In this document: in pieces, positions 16,264 through 24,146 of the stretch
How the letters are laid out: every line of letters starts with the position of its first letter
Numbering within the stretch: the first letter of the stretch is position 1
Source of the DNA: JAMDEO01 sp963775295
GTDB lineage: Bacteria > Actinomycetota > Thermoleophilia > RBG-16-64-13
Length of the DNA: 64,000 nt
NCBI GenBank assembly: GCA_963775295.1
Contig: CAVZIK010000006.1
Location: 1,054,001-1,118,000 of the forward strand
Direction of reading: 5' to 3'
The notes under the pieces: model-generated
Databases searched by the model: none
The model's input: only the letters and a program-made list of their open reading frames with translations
What the model was told of the DNA's origin: nothing
Made by a program: the position numbers and the translations under genes

Positions 16264-18015
16264 TTATCGGCGTAGCAGGTTGTAGAGCAGAACACAGGCC
16301 TCGCCCCGAGTGGTGGGGCTGGCGAAAGCGTAACTCGGACCGATCCCAACCAGCCCGTCGAACAGGTGAACATAGGCAGCTTTTCGCGCGTTGAAGTAGT
16401 GCTCTGAAGGATAGAACTGGCTGGGCACGAAAGGCGGAGTGTAATCCGCCGGTGGATCAGACAGATTCGCTCCCCGAACGACCATGGTGATGACTTGCTG
16501 CCGAGTAATGTTGTCAACGGGAGCGAAGGTCGACGACGTCGTTCCGCGCGTGATCCCTCGGACAACGCATACCGCCACGTACTTGTCGGGATACAGAGGA
16601 TCACTTGGGTCCAAGCCACTGCTCACGTCAAAAAAAGGGTTTGCCTCTCTGCCTGTTACGGCGAAGCCTAAGGTCTTCACGATCATCTTGGCGAACTGCT
16701 GGCGTGTGACGCCATTGTTAGGACGAAAAGTCTGATCCGGGAACCCGCTGACGACGCCACGGGTGGTCAAAGCGGCGATTGGCGCGTAGTAGGGGCTTGA
16801 TGCCGGCACATCGCTGAACTGTTGGCCCGATGGAGGGCTGGCCACAGTGGTTGTCGTAGCGGATGACCCCGAGCCACCCTTGGGGGCGAGCGTCACTCGA
16901 AGATACCACCCATCTACCTGGACGAGAACGACGTCGGGTTCCACCTCGAAGATCGTCGAGTAGCACCAGCCAGTTCCTTGGGCGATCTCCTGGTTGACCC
17001 ATGTGGTACCGCCGTCGTCGCTGATCGCAAGGTTGGTATAGCCGTGGCCTGGATACTTGAATCGAGAGTGATCTCCCTCCGGTGTGATCAACGACCAGCC
17101 CTCGGAGTAGCGACGGCCCCAGCTGAGCGCGACGCGTCCGTCGGCAAGCTTGATCAAACAAGGATCGCAACCTCGGTCCAGCCCTGTGTACATCGGGAAA
17201 GTCCACGTCTGTCCCCCGTCGGAACTCCAAGAGGCGTAGAGAGGATAGTGATGTCCCGACCGCATGACGCACAACAGCCTGCCGTCGTCCAGAAGGGTCA
17301 TGGTCGGCTCAACGAATCCTTCTCCGACCGGGTCCCCCGACTTCGGCACCGCGACGCTGGACAAGTAGTGCCAAGTCCGCCCCTGATCATTAGACTGGAC
17401 GACGAACGTTCGCTGCATGAACGTTGTCTCGCCCTCTGCGTCGGAGTCTTGCGGTGGAAGGTTATCCTCGGCGAAGTTACCACACATAGTCATGAGCCAG
17501 GATCCCGAAGGCATCTCAATGATCGAGCGGTGGACGTAGAGGCCGTAGTCCTCCGCCCCGTTCCGCGGACGTGTCGGACCCAAAGGAACGTAGATAGTCG
17601 CCACTTCCTCTTTCAGCGTCTTGAGATTGTCGGTCGATCGCCACGCGTTGACCTTGTACACGCCAGGACTAACATAGTCCACGGGAAAGTCTGCTGCGTA
17701 GAATAGACCGGGATTGGAAAGCGCGGAGTTCCTGTCTTCTACGTCCACGCCGTTTGCTGTCGTGATGGTCTTCCCACCGTCGGTAGTCTTGAAGTTATTC
17801 GGCAGGTAGATCGTCCCGTCGGCCGTGCGAAAGCTGTTCTTGAATTCGGCATTTCCCAGGCTTCTTATGGGACCCACGTTGGTTAAGGCAGCCGAGTTAT
17901 CCTGCGGGATGGAAGCTGTCGTGGCCGACGACGCCGCTTGCTCGGCCGAGCAAGCGCCCAGCGCCAGTATGCATATCGCCACAACGGCAAGCATCGCGAT
18001 GGCTTTTTCCTTCAT
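16264..18015 (-). CDS. Sialidase-fold (BNR/Asp-box) lipoprotein with three C-terminal SLH repeats
   Basis: 583 aa. The N-terminus is a lipoprotein signal (AICILALGAC, Cys22 as lipid site). Residues about 60-380 form a BNR beta-propeller with Asp boxes SNDQGRTWHY, SSDGGQTWTF and SDDGGTTWVN, plus LLDDGRLLCVMRSG and LADGRVALSWGRRY. These are typical of exo-sialidase and related GH33/GH93-like propellers. A short Thr linker (SSATTTTVASPP) leads to three SLH repeats (from about residue 395), for example GVVSGFPDQTFRPNNGVTRQ. The protein would be held both by lipid and by binding to cell-wall polymer. AGGGGGAA gives a strong ribosome site. It follows rmlA by 24 bases, so it belongs to the rmlB-rmlA operon. 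Substrate and activity are not established by sequence. Confidence 0.88.
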   Translation of the reverse strand: MKEKAIAMLAVVAICILALGACSAEQAASSATTASIPQDNSAALTNVGPIRSLGNAEFKNSFRTADGTIYLPNNFKTTDGGKTITTANGVDVEDRNSALSNPGLFYAADFPVDYVSPGVYKVNAWRSTDNLKTLKEEVATIYVPLGPTRPRNGAEDYGLYVHRSIIEMPSGSWLMTMCGNFAEDNLPPQDSDAEGETTFMQRTFVVQSNDQGRTWHYLSSVAVPKSGDPVGEGFVEPTMTLLDDGRLLCVMRSGHHYPLYASWSSDGGQTWTFPMYTGLDRGCDPCLIKLADGRVALSWGRRYSEGWSLITPEGDHSRFKYPGHGYTNLAISDDGGTTWVNQEIAQGTGWCYSTIFEVEPDVVLVQVDGWYLRVTLAPKGGSGSSATTTTVASPPSGQQFSDVPASSPYYAPIAALTTRGVVSGFPDQTFRPNNGVTRQQFAKMIVKTLGFAVTGREANPFFDVSSGLDPSDPLYPDKYVAVCVVRGITRGTTSSTFAPVDNITRQQVITMVVRGANLSDPPADYTPPFVPSQFYPSEHYFNARKAAYVHLFDGLVGIGPSYAFASPTTRGEACVLLYNLLRR

Positions 18016-18039
18016 CGGTTCCCCCTGAACTACCGGGCG

Positions 18040-18909
18040 TTATCGACCTTGCGCGAGACTTTCTAGGTACGATCCGTAGTCAGATTTGGCGCCTACCGAA
18101 ACAGAAGCGAGAATATCAATTTGGCGCAGCCACCCGTTGTGCAAGCCGATCTCTTCCAAGCAGGCTATCTTGAATCCCTGACGCTTGTAAATCGTTTCGA
18201 CGAACTGCGCCGCTTCAAGCAAGCTCTCCTGGGTCCCGGTATCGAGCCAAGCGAAACCACGGCCCAAAAGCTCTACACTAAGCCCGCCGGTGGCCAAGTA
18301 GGCTTGGTTGACGCTGGTGATCTCGCGCTCCCCACGGGCGGACGGGGTGACCTCCTTCGCGAACCGGACCACCTGGTTGTCGTAGAAGTAGAGGCCGGTT
18401 ACTGCCCACGTCGATTTGGGTTTGGCCGGCTTTTCTTCGATGGAGAGGACCTTCTGCCGTGAGTCGAACTCGACGACCCCGAACCGCTCGGGATCCTTCA
18501 CCTGATACCCGAAGACCGTCGCGCCCTCTTGACGGCTTGCCACCTTTCTCAGGAGCGGCGTGAACCCTTGGCCATAGAAGATATTGTCTCCAAGCACCAG
18601 GCAAACGGAATCGTTGCCGATGAAGTCCTCTCCAATAGCAAATGCCTCCGCTATCCCGTTGGGCTCGGGCTGGACGGAGTAGGTGAGGTTCACCCCGAAC
18701 TGACGGCCATCCCCGAGTAGGCGCTGGAAGGCCGACTGATCCTCTGGCGTCGTGATGAGAAGGATCTCGCGGATGCCGGCAAGCATCAGAACCGAGAGCG
18801 GGTAGTAGACCAAGGGCTTGTCGTAGACCGGCAAAAGCTGTTTCGAAACTGCCAACGTCATTGGGTGAAGGCGAGTACCGGAACCCCCGGCAAGGACTAT
18901 CCCTTTCAT
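18040..18909 (-). CDS. rmlA: Glucose-1-phosphate thymidylyltransferase
   Basis: 289 aa cytoplasmic enzyme making dTDP-glucose from dTTP and glucose-1-phosphate, the first step to dTDP-6-deoxyhexoses. MKGIVLAGGSGTRLHPMTLA is the nucleotide-binding start, followed by VSKQLLPVYDKPLVYYPLS, LVLGDNIFYGQGF and VTGLYFYDN, all diagnostic. A longer frame begins at 18960, but the ATG at 18909 overlaps the rmlB stop (ATGA) and begins at the family's normal first residue. No rmlC or rmlD is present in the window, so the product probably feeds an aminosugar branch (FdtA/FdtB-like genes nearby), or rhamnose genes lie elsewhere. Confidence 0.97.
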   Translation of the reverse strand: MKGIVLAGGSGTRLHPMTLAVSKQLLPVYDKPLVYYPLSVLMLAGIREILLITTPEDQSAFQRLLGDGRQFGVNLTYSVQPEPNGIAEAFAIGEDFIGNDSVCLVLGDNIFYGQGFTPLLRKVASRQEGATVFGYQVKDPERFGVVEFDSRQKVLSIEEKPAKPKSTWAVTGLYFYDNQVVRFAKEVTPSARGEREITSVNQAYLATGGLSVELLGRGFAWLDTGTQESLLEAAQFVETIYKRQGFKIACLEEIGLHNGWLRQIDILASVSVGAKSDYGSYLESLAQGR

Positions 18910-19967
18910 TGACCTATACGCTCCAACTTGTAGGCGCCGCTCAGGATACGCTGCCACCACTCTTCATTCTCTAGGTACCATCGCACAGTCTGTGCGAGGC
19001 CGGACTCAAAACTCATTTCCGTTCGCCAGCCGAGTTCGAGTTCGATCTTGCTCGGATCGATCGAGTACCGGACGTCGTGACCGGGACGGTCTTTGACGAA
19101 AGTGATCAGATGCCGAAACCGCTGGACGTTCTTTGGCTTGCGCTCGGCAGCCATCTCTTCGAGCAGATCACAGATCATCTCGACTACCGCCAGATTGCGC
19201 TGCTCGCTCCGGCCACCGATGTTGTAGGTGTTCCCAGGATGTCCGTGCTCGATCACCCTTACCAGCGCCCGAGCATGATCTTCCACATACAGCCAATCAC
19301 GTATCTGTTGCCCGTCCCCGTAAACCGGCAGCGGCTTTCCGTGTATGGCGTTGAGGATCATATGTGGGATCAGCTTCTCTGGGAACTGAAAAGGTCCGTA
19401 GTTGTTCGAACAGTTGGTGACGATTGTGGGCAGTCCGTAAGTGCGGTGCCACGCGCGTACCAAATGATCGCTCGACGCTTTGCTGGCGGAATACGGGGAA
19501 CTGGGCTCGTAGGCCGCGCGTTCTGTAGCGGGGGGGTCGGTAGCATGCAACTCTCCGTACACTTCGTCGGTGGAAATGTGATGAAAGCGGAAAGCTTCCT
19601 TCTCTCCAGAAGGAAGCCGGCCCCAGAAGTCCCGCGCCGCCTCCAGAAGCGTGTACGAGCCCACGATGTTGGTGTGAATGAAGGTCGCCGGGCCGTCGAT
19701 CGAACGGTCGACGTGACTCTCCGCGGCAAGATGCATGATTGCCGACGGTTGGTGTACGAGCAGAACTTGGTCGACCGCGGCCCGATCCGTGATGTCGGCC
19801 TGTACGAACGTGTATTTGGGGTCTCTTTGGACTGGGTCAAGGGAATCCAGGTTGGCCGCGTAGGTGAGTTTGTCGAGATTGACCACTCGATGGTCGGTGC
19901 TCTGCAAGAGGTGGCGAATGACGGCGGAGCCAATGAAACCTGCACCACCGGTGACGAGAAGTGTCAC
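18906..19967 (-). CDS. rmlB: dTDP-glucose 4,6-dehydratase
   Basis: 353 aa cytoplasmic SDR converting dTDP-glucose to dTDP-4-keto-6-deoxyglucose. It has LLVTGGAGFIGSAVIRHLL, HLAAESHVDRSIDGP, the catalytic FHHISTDEVYGEL (Asp-Glu pair), SPYSASKASSDHLV (Tyr-Lys) and TNCSNNYGPFQFPEKLIPHM. The start is GTG at 19967 with GGAGG about ten bases upstream. Its stop overlaps the rmlA start by four bases. It diverges from gtrA across a 153-base region holding the promoters of both. Confidence 0.97.
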   Translation of the reverse strand: MTLLVTGGAGFIGSAVIRHLLQSTDHRVVNLDKLTYAANLDSLDPVQRDPKYTFVQADITDRAAVDQVLLVHQPSAIMHLAAESHVDRSIDGPATFIHTNIVGSYTLLEAARDFWGRLPSGEKEAFRFHHISTDEVYGELHATDPPATERAAYEPSSPYSASKASSDHLVRAWHRTYGLPTIVTNCSNNYGPFQFPEKLIPHMILNAIHGKPLPVYGDGQQIRDWLYVEDHARALVRVIEHGHPGNTYNIGGRSEQRNLAVVEMICDLLEEMAAERKPKNVQRFRHLITFVKDRPGHDVRYSIDPSKIELELGWRTEMSFESGLAQTVRWYLENEEWWQRILSGAYKLERIGQ

Positions 19968-20108
19968 GACCTCGACTCCTCCCTCCGTCGTTTCATGTCG
20001 ACTAGAGTAAATCTTACCGCCTATTGGTTATTCCCGCTGGTGCGGCGGATTCATGCCTGTATAGGAATAATCACCGTGCCGCGCCACCAGAGGCGTTCAG
20101 TAATCCCA

Positions 20109-20114
20109 TATAAT
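20109..20114 (+). promoter_or_regulatory. Consensus -10 element of gtrA, positioned for a leaderless mRNA
   Basis: A perfect TATAAT ends six bases before the ATG at 20121, so the expected transcription start falls at or next to the A of the start codon. There is no Shine-Dalgarno between them. No good -35 hexamer is visible about 17 bases upstream. Leaderless mRNAs are common in actinobacteria. Confidence 0.5.
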
Positions 20115-20120
20115 CAGCGA

Positions 20121-20726
20121 ATGTCGTCACCCTCAGATCATCTCATCCCGGCCGAAAGCCGCAGCGCGTCTGAAGACGCCGCGCGCCGGGGCCCGCAACC
20201 GGTTGGTGGGCCGCCCCGCAAACAACCTCGCACGATGGTTTGGCGCGCGGGGCGTTTCTACGATGTGCACGGCCAGAAGATTCGTTACCTCGCGGTCGGT
20301 CTGTTCAATTCTGCCTGGACCTATGGTCTCTTTGTCCTGCTGCTTACCCTCCTGGACGGACCAATAGGATCCTTCTCTTCTTCGACCACGGCGCCGCTTG
20401 CGCTGGTGGGGAGGCACTACTACTTGGTGGTCCAATGGCTCAACTGGGTCCTTTCCATCCCGCCAAATACGCTCTTGATGAGGTTCCTGGTCTTTCGGAG
20501 CAAGGGTCGCTGGCATCACCAAGTCGCGCGCGCCTATCTGGTCTATCTTCCGGCACAAGCGCTCAGTGCCGTGCTCTTGGTGGTCATGGTGGGCATCGTC
20601 AACCTCGGACCGATTCTGGGCCAGTGTATAGCGGCCGTCATCGCCTTGACTGTCACGTATCTTGGGCACAAGTACTTCACGTTCGGAGCGCGCCCAGGGT
20701 CATCCGGCAATCCAACGATCTTATAG
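20121..20726 (+). CDS. GtrA-family small membrane protein (putative polyprenyl-phosphate-sugar translocase)
   Basis: 201 aa with a polar N-terminal tail of about 50 residues and four membrane segments: IRYLAVGLFNSAWTYGLFVL, the segment after HYYLVVQWLNWVLSIP, YLVYLPAQALSAVLLVVMV and the last before TYLGHKYFTF. The ending V-x-F-x-x-HKYFTFG is the GtrA signature. GtrA proteins are thought to flip undecaprenyl-phosphate-linked sugars. A GtrB-like glycosyltransferase (23174-24118) and a large GT-C-like protein (27713-29833) are close enough to complete a Gtr-type modification system. The ATG is preferred because a TATAAT lies just before it; the in-frame upstream sequence is antisense to rmlB. 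Confidence 0.85.
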   Translation: MSSPSDHLIPAESRSASEDAARRGPQPVGGPPRKQPRTMVWRAGRFYDVHGQKIRYLAVGLFNSAWTYGLFVLLLTLLDGPIGSFSSSTTAPLALVGRHYYLVVQWLNWVLSIPPNTLLMRFLVFRSKGRWHHQVARAYLVYLPAQALSAVLLVVMVGIVNLGPILGQCIAAVIALTVTYLGHKYFTFGARPGSSGNPTIL

Positions 20727-21890
20727 TGGCCGGCGATCGCCCCGTGCGACGGCAATTGCCTCAGCAGCGGGCGAGCGCGTCGACAATCGGTGCCGAAGCC
20801 ATGCACGGGTTGGCCGCTCGAAGGCCCACTGGACGATCCAGCAGATGACGACGAGCGCCAAGGTTCCGAAGAGGAAGTGGGCGAGGTTGTGTACGGAGAC
20901 CCCGTCACCGAGCGCATCAGTCCCCAGGTATGGGCCAAGCGGTCGGTGCAGCAAAAAGAACACATAGGACAGGTCACCGAGAATCACCATGATTCTCCTG
21001 CTCAGGAGTCGGGTGAGTCCAACACCGGGGGACCAAGCGAGGCAGATAATCAGTGCCGCTGCCGGAATCGCATATAGCAGATCCGAGCTCGCAGCGGTCT
21101 GGTATATCCAGGGAAGTACCATCAACACCGGAATCAGGAGAACGAACACCCAGGAGAGCCAGCCTGCGGTTCTTGGGCTCACGGGAGCCTTCTTTGAATT
21201 GATCCAGATTCCCGCCATGGCCATGCCCAACACGAAGTCTCCCAAGCGGAACGCCGGAGATCGGTACAACCAGCGATGAGCCGAGGCCGGATCGCTGGCG
21301 GGTAGAGCACTGAGGCCGAGAGTCCAAAAAACGACCACGGCCGCAGCGATGGCAACGGCCATCGCTGCTGCAAGATAGAGACTGTTTCTGGGTTTGCGAA
21401 TGACTGGGTATAGAACAAAAACCAGCAACGGAAAGACAGCGTACAGGAACATTTCTACGGCGACAGCCCAAGCCGGAGGATCCAACGCCATGGCGGTTGA
21501 CAAGTTGGGGCTCCAAGCCTGCAGGGCGAAGACATGAAGCAGCCACACTCTAAGGGGTTCCCCACCAACGAGAAGTCCGCCCAGCAGAAGCCCGAGCAGG
21601 TAGACGGGATAAATGCGCGCAATCCTAGCTATCCCGTAGTTCCACACACCCGCGAAGGTCGGTCGACGGAAGGTATCTCCATAGGTGTACGTCAGGACAA
21701 ACCCGGAGAGGACGAAGAAGACGGTCACGCCCGAATACCCGTTCTTGAAGAAATACGAGAAGGCGTCGGAAACTCTCGGCTGATTGTGGGAAAGGAAGAC
21801 GGCAAACACCGCAAGCCAACGAAGGCCGGTCAAGGCCTCGACGCGAGGTCGTCCGTTGAGGGCCGTTGTCTCGGCCGCCTGCTTTTTCAT
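20721..21890 (-). CDS. Acyltransferase family 3 membrane protein (OafA-like)
   Basis: 389 aa integral membrane protein with about ten membrane segments. The N-terminus has the family pattern EALTGLRWLAVFAVFLSHNQ, with the conserved His, followed by GYSGVTVFFVLSGFVLTY and IARIARIYPVYLLGLLLGG (conserved Arg). Members transfer acetyl or other acyl groups to exported carbohydrates. There is no C-terminal SGNH domain, so it is the short form. Its last six bases overlap the convergent gtrA end. It diverges from the aminotransferase gene to its right. The acceptor is probably a sugar made by this locus. Confidence 0.9.
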   Translation of the reverse strand: MKKQAAETTALNGRPRVEALTGLRWLAVFAVFLSHNQPRVSDAFSYFFKNGYSGVTVFFVLSGFVLTYTYGDTFRRPTFAGVWNYGIARIARIYPVYLLGLLLGGLLVGGEPLRVWLLHVFALQAWSPNLSTAMALDPPAWAVAVEMFLYAVFPLLVFVLYPVIRKPRNSLYLAAAMAVAIAAAVVVFWTLGLSALPASDPASAHRWLYRSPAFRLGDFVLGMAMAGIWINSKKAPVSPRTAGWLSWVFVLLIPVLMVLPWIYQTAASSDLLYAIPAAALIICLAWSPGVGLTRLLSRRIMVILGDLSYVFFLLHRPLGPYLGTDALGDGVSVHNLAHFLFGTLALVVICWIVQWAFERPTRAWLRHRLSTRSPAAEAIAVARGDRRPL

Positions 21891-22002
21891 GATCCACCGC
21901 GTCCTTGAGACGAAGAGCTTCTCTGAGTCACCCTAGCATGAGGCATGACGCTGTGCACCAGCGTGGCGGATGTCCCTTCTCGGAACCCGGCGGACGGCTC
22001 GA

Positions 22003-22032
22003 TTGTGCCGGATAGTGAGCGTGTGACATACT
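22003..22032 (+). promoter_or_regulatory. Putative promoter of the FdtB-like aminotransferase gene
   Basis: TTGTGC (22003-22008), an 18-base spacer and CATACT (22027-22032) lie 26 bases before the ATG at 22059. The following leader contains AGAAGG as ribosome site. Both hexamers deviate from consensus, so this is a tentative call based on position. Confidence 0.3.
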
Positions 22033-22058
22033 CCTCTCAGACCAGAGAAGGGCCGGAA

Positions 22059-23156
22059 ATGCAAGTTCCGTTTAACGACCTAGCGCGGCATACCCTGTCG
22101 ATGCACGTCGAACTTGAGCGTGTCGCCGCCCGAGTGATCGAGGGCGGCTGGTTCGTCATGGGGCCCGAACACGATGGCTTCGAGGCGGACTTCGCCCACT
22201 ACTGCGGCGTGGACCATTGCGTCGGGGTTGCAAACGGAACCGACGCCTTGGAGATAGCTCTTCGAGGGCTGGGTGTCGAACGCGGCGATGAGGTTATCAC
22301 TGTCGCCAATGCGGGGATGTACACAGCCTCGGCCTGCTCGATAATAGGCGCGGTGCCTGTCTTCGTGGACATCGAGCCGTCGACTCTGCTGATGGACCCC
22401 ACGAAGCTTCGCGAAGTGGTGGGGGAGTTGACCAAGGCCGTGGTCGTCACCCATCTTTACGGCAAACTGTGCGATGTCGAAGCGGTGGTGGCGTTTGCGA
22501 GTGAACGCGGCATCAAGGTGCTGGAGGACTGCTGCCAAGCCCACGGCGCGGAGAGAGGTGGGCGCAAGGCAGGAAGCTTTGGGGACGCAGGTGTCTTCAG
22601 CTTCTATCCCACCAAGAACTTGGGCGGGCTCGGAGACGGTGGGGCTATCACCACGTCAAGTCGCAACCTGGCTGAAAGTCTAAGAGCTCTTCGACAGTAC
22701 GGTTGGACGTCGAGATACCAGGCCACGCTCCCCCGGGGACGCAACAGTCGTCTCGACGAACTCCAGGCGGCCTTTCTCAGGGCGATGCTTCCCTTTCTCG
22801 ACGGTTGGAATGCTCGGCGCCGCGAGATCGCGTCCGCCTACCAAGACGCTGCCCGAGGGACGGAGCTGCAGGTCTTGCACGAGCCCGAGAAGGACTTCGT
22901 CGGCCATCTGTGTGTCGGCACCCACCCACGGCGTGACTCACTCCGCGAAAGGTTCGCTGCTCGCGGCATCGACACTGCCATTCACTATCCTATCCCTGAC
23001 CATCGGCAACCGGCCGTTGTTTCGGCCCTCTGGAGAGGATGTTCGCTCGATGTCACGGAAGCCGCAGTCGAGTCCATCCTCAGCCTACCCTGTTTTCCCG
23101 AACTCTCCGACAATGAAGTGGAGCATGTTTGCCGAACTATTGTTGAGGTGGCCTAA
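22059..23156 (+). CDS. fdtB: DegT/DnrJ/EryC1 aminotransferase, dTDP-3-keto-6-deoxyhexose 3-aminotransferase-like
   Basis: 365 aa PLP enzyme. MQVPFNDLARHTLSMHVELE, GGWFVMGPEHDGFE, VGVANGTDALEIALRGLGV and the Schiff-base lysine in FYPTKNLGGLGDGGA match the FdtB/QdtB subgroup, as do ALRQYGW and NSRLDELQAAFL. These enzymes use glutamate to aminate C3 of dTDP-3-keto-6-deoxyhexose. RmlA/RmlB and the FdtA-like ketoisomerase at 26076-26519 would supply that substrate. A longer frame begins at 21945, but the ATG at 22059 has AGAAGG upstream and matches the family N-terminus. Substrate assignment is inferred from neighbours. A glycosyltransferase follows after 17 bases. Confidence 0.87.
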   Translation: MQVPFNDLARHTLSMHVELERVAARVIEGGWFVMGPEHDGFEADFAHYCGVDHCVGVANGTDALEIALRGLGVERGDEVITVANAGMYTASACSIIGAVPVFVDIEPSTLLMDPTKLREVVGELTKAVVVTHLYGKLCDVEAVVAFASERGIKVLEDCCQAHGAERGGRKAGSFGDAGVFSFYPTKNLGGLGDGGAITTSSRNLAESLRALRQYGWTSRYQATLPRGRNSRLDELQAAFLRAMLPFLDGWNARRREIASAYQDAARGTELQVLHEPEKDFVGHLCVGTHPRRDSLRERFAARGIDTAIHYPIPDHRQPAVVSALWRGCSLDVTEAAVESILSLPCFPELSDNEVEHVCRTIVEVA

Positions 23157-23173
23157 ACCGGTAGGGAGGTAGC

Positions 23174-24118
23174 GTGTACTCGGTCGTGATCCCCGTTTAT
23201 ATGAACGAGGCGACGCTGCCGGCAGTCATCGAGCGACTCGAGCATCTCAACCGCGAGTTCGACAGTGCGCTTGAGGCGGTGTTCGTCGTGGACGGGTCCC
23301 CGGATGGTTCCTACCTCTTACTCAAGGAACTTCTGCCCCAAGCTCACTTCGAAAGCCAACTCATCGCGTTATCACGCAATTTCGGCTCTCTGGCTGCTGT
23401 GCGGCAGGGTCTGACCGCAGCAGAAGGCCCGTACTTTGCGGTAATGGCCGCTGATCTGCAGGAACCGGCAGGGTTGATCTCGGAGTTCTTCCATACGCTG
23501 GAGGCGCGAGAAGTGGATGTCGCCGTAGGTGTTCGGCAGAAGCGCGCCGACCCGTTCTTCAGCGCGCTCTCGTCTCGCATCTTCTGGGCGACATACCGCA
23601 GATTCATTCAGCGGGATGTTCCTCCAGGCGGTGTCGATGTGTTTGCCTGTAACGACACGGTTCGAGATGCACTCGACAATCTGCGCGAATCGAACAGCAG
23701 CGTGGTGGGGCTTCTGTTCTGGCTCGGCTTTCGTCGGATAGAGATTCCCTATGAGAGGCTTCCGCGCCTGCAAGGACGGAGTGGCTGGACCTTCCGTCGC
23801 AAGGTGCGATACTTGTTTGACAGCGCTTTCTCATTCACGGAGTTGCCGATCGCCCTGCTTCTGGTCATTGGGACCATCGGCATCGCGATCTCACTGGTGT
23901 GGGGGATCGTCTCTTTAGTCGCGTGGCTTCTCGGCGATATCGCGGTTCCGGGCTATACGCCGATTGTCCTGATGTTGTTCTTCTCATTGAGCACGATGCT
24001 GCTTGGTCTGGGCATTGTTGGGTCATACGTCTGGCGGACATTCGACAACAGCAAGGGCCGCCCGCTATATGTACCCTTGTTTCGGGAGCGATTCAGCACG
24101 AAAGACGAGCGCGATTGA
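23174..24118 (+). CDS. Polyprenyl-phosphate glycosyltransferase (GT2, GtrB/DPM1-like) with two C-terminal membrane segments
   Basis: 314 aa. The GT2 domain (about 1-220) has YSVVIPVYMNEATLPAVIER, VFVVDGSPDGSYLLL (Asp of the nucleotide site), FGSLAAVRQGL and the catalytic MAADLQEPAGLI. Two membrane helices follow (LPIALLLVIGTIGIAISLVW and PIVLMLFFSLSTMLLGLGIV), then VWRTFDNSKGRPLYV, a typical ending of GtrB-type enzymes. The usual role is transfer of a sugar from a nucleotide donor to undecaprenyl phosphate on the inner face of the membrane. GTG at 23174 is preceded by GGGAGGT. Being in one transcript with the aminotransferase suggests that the aminosugar is its substrate. Confidence 0.9.
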   Translation: MYSVVIPVYMNEATLPAVIERLEHLNREFDSALEAVFVVDGSPDGSYLLLKELLPQAHFESQLIALSRNFGSLAAVRQGLTAAEGPYFAVMAADLQEPAGLISEFFHTLEAREVDVAVGVRQKRADPFFSALSSRIFWATYRRFIQRDVPPGGVDVFACNDTVRDALDNLRESNSSVVGLLFWLGFRRIEIPYERLPRLQGRSGWTFRRKVRYLFDSAFSFTELPIALLLVIGTIGIAISLVWGIVSLVAWLLGDIAVPGYTPIVLMLFFSLSTMLLGLGIVGSYVWRTFDNSKGRPLYVPLFRERFSTKDERD

Positions 24119-24146
24119 TCGTTCTTCGTGGTGCGCTCCCGTTCTG

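Noticed and set aside
19077..20120. Long N-terminal extension of the gtrA frame
   Set aside because: This part is antisense to rmlB. The GtrA-like protein begins at the ATG after the TATAAT element.
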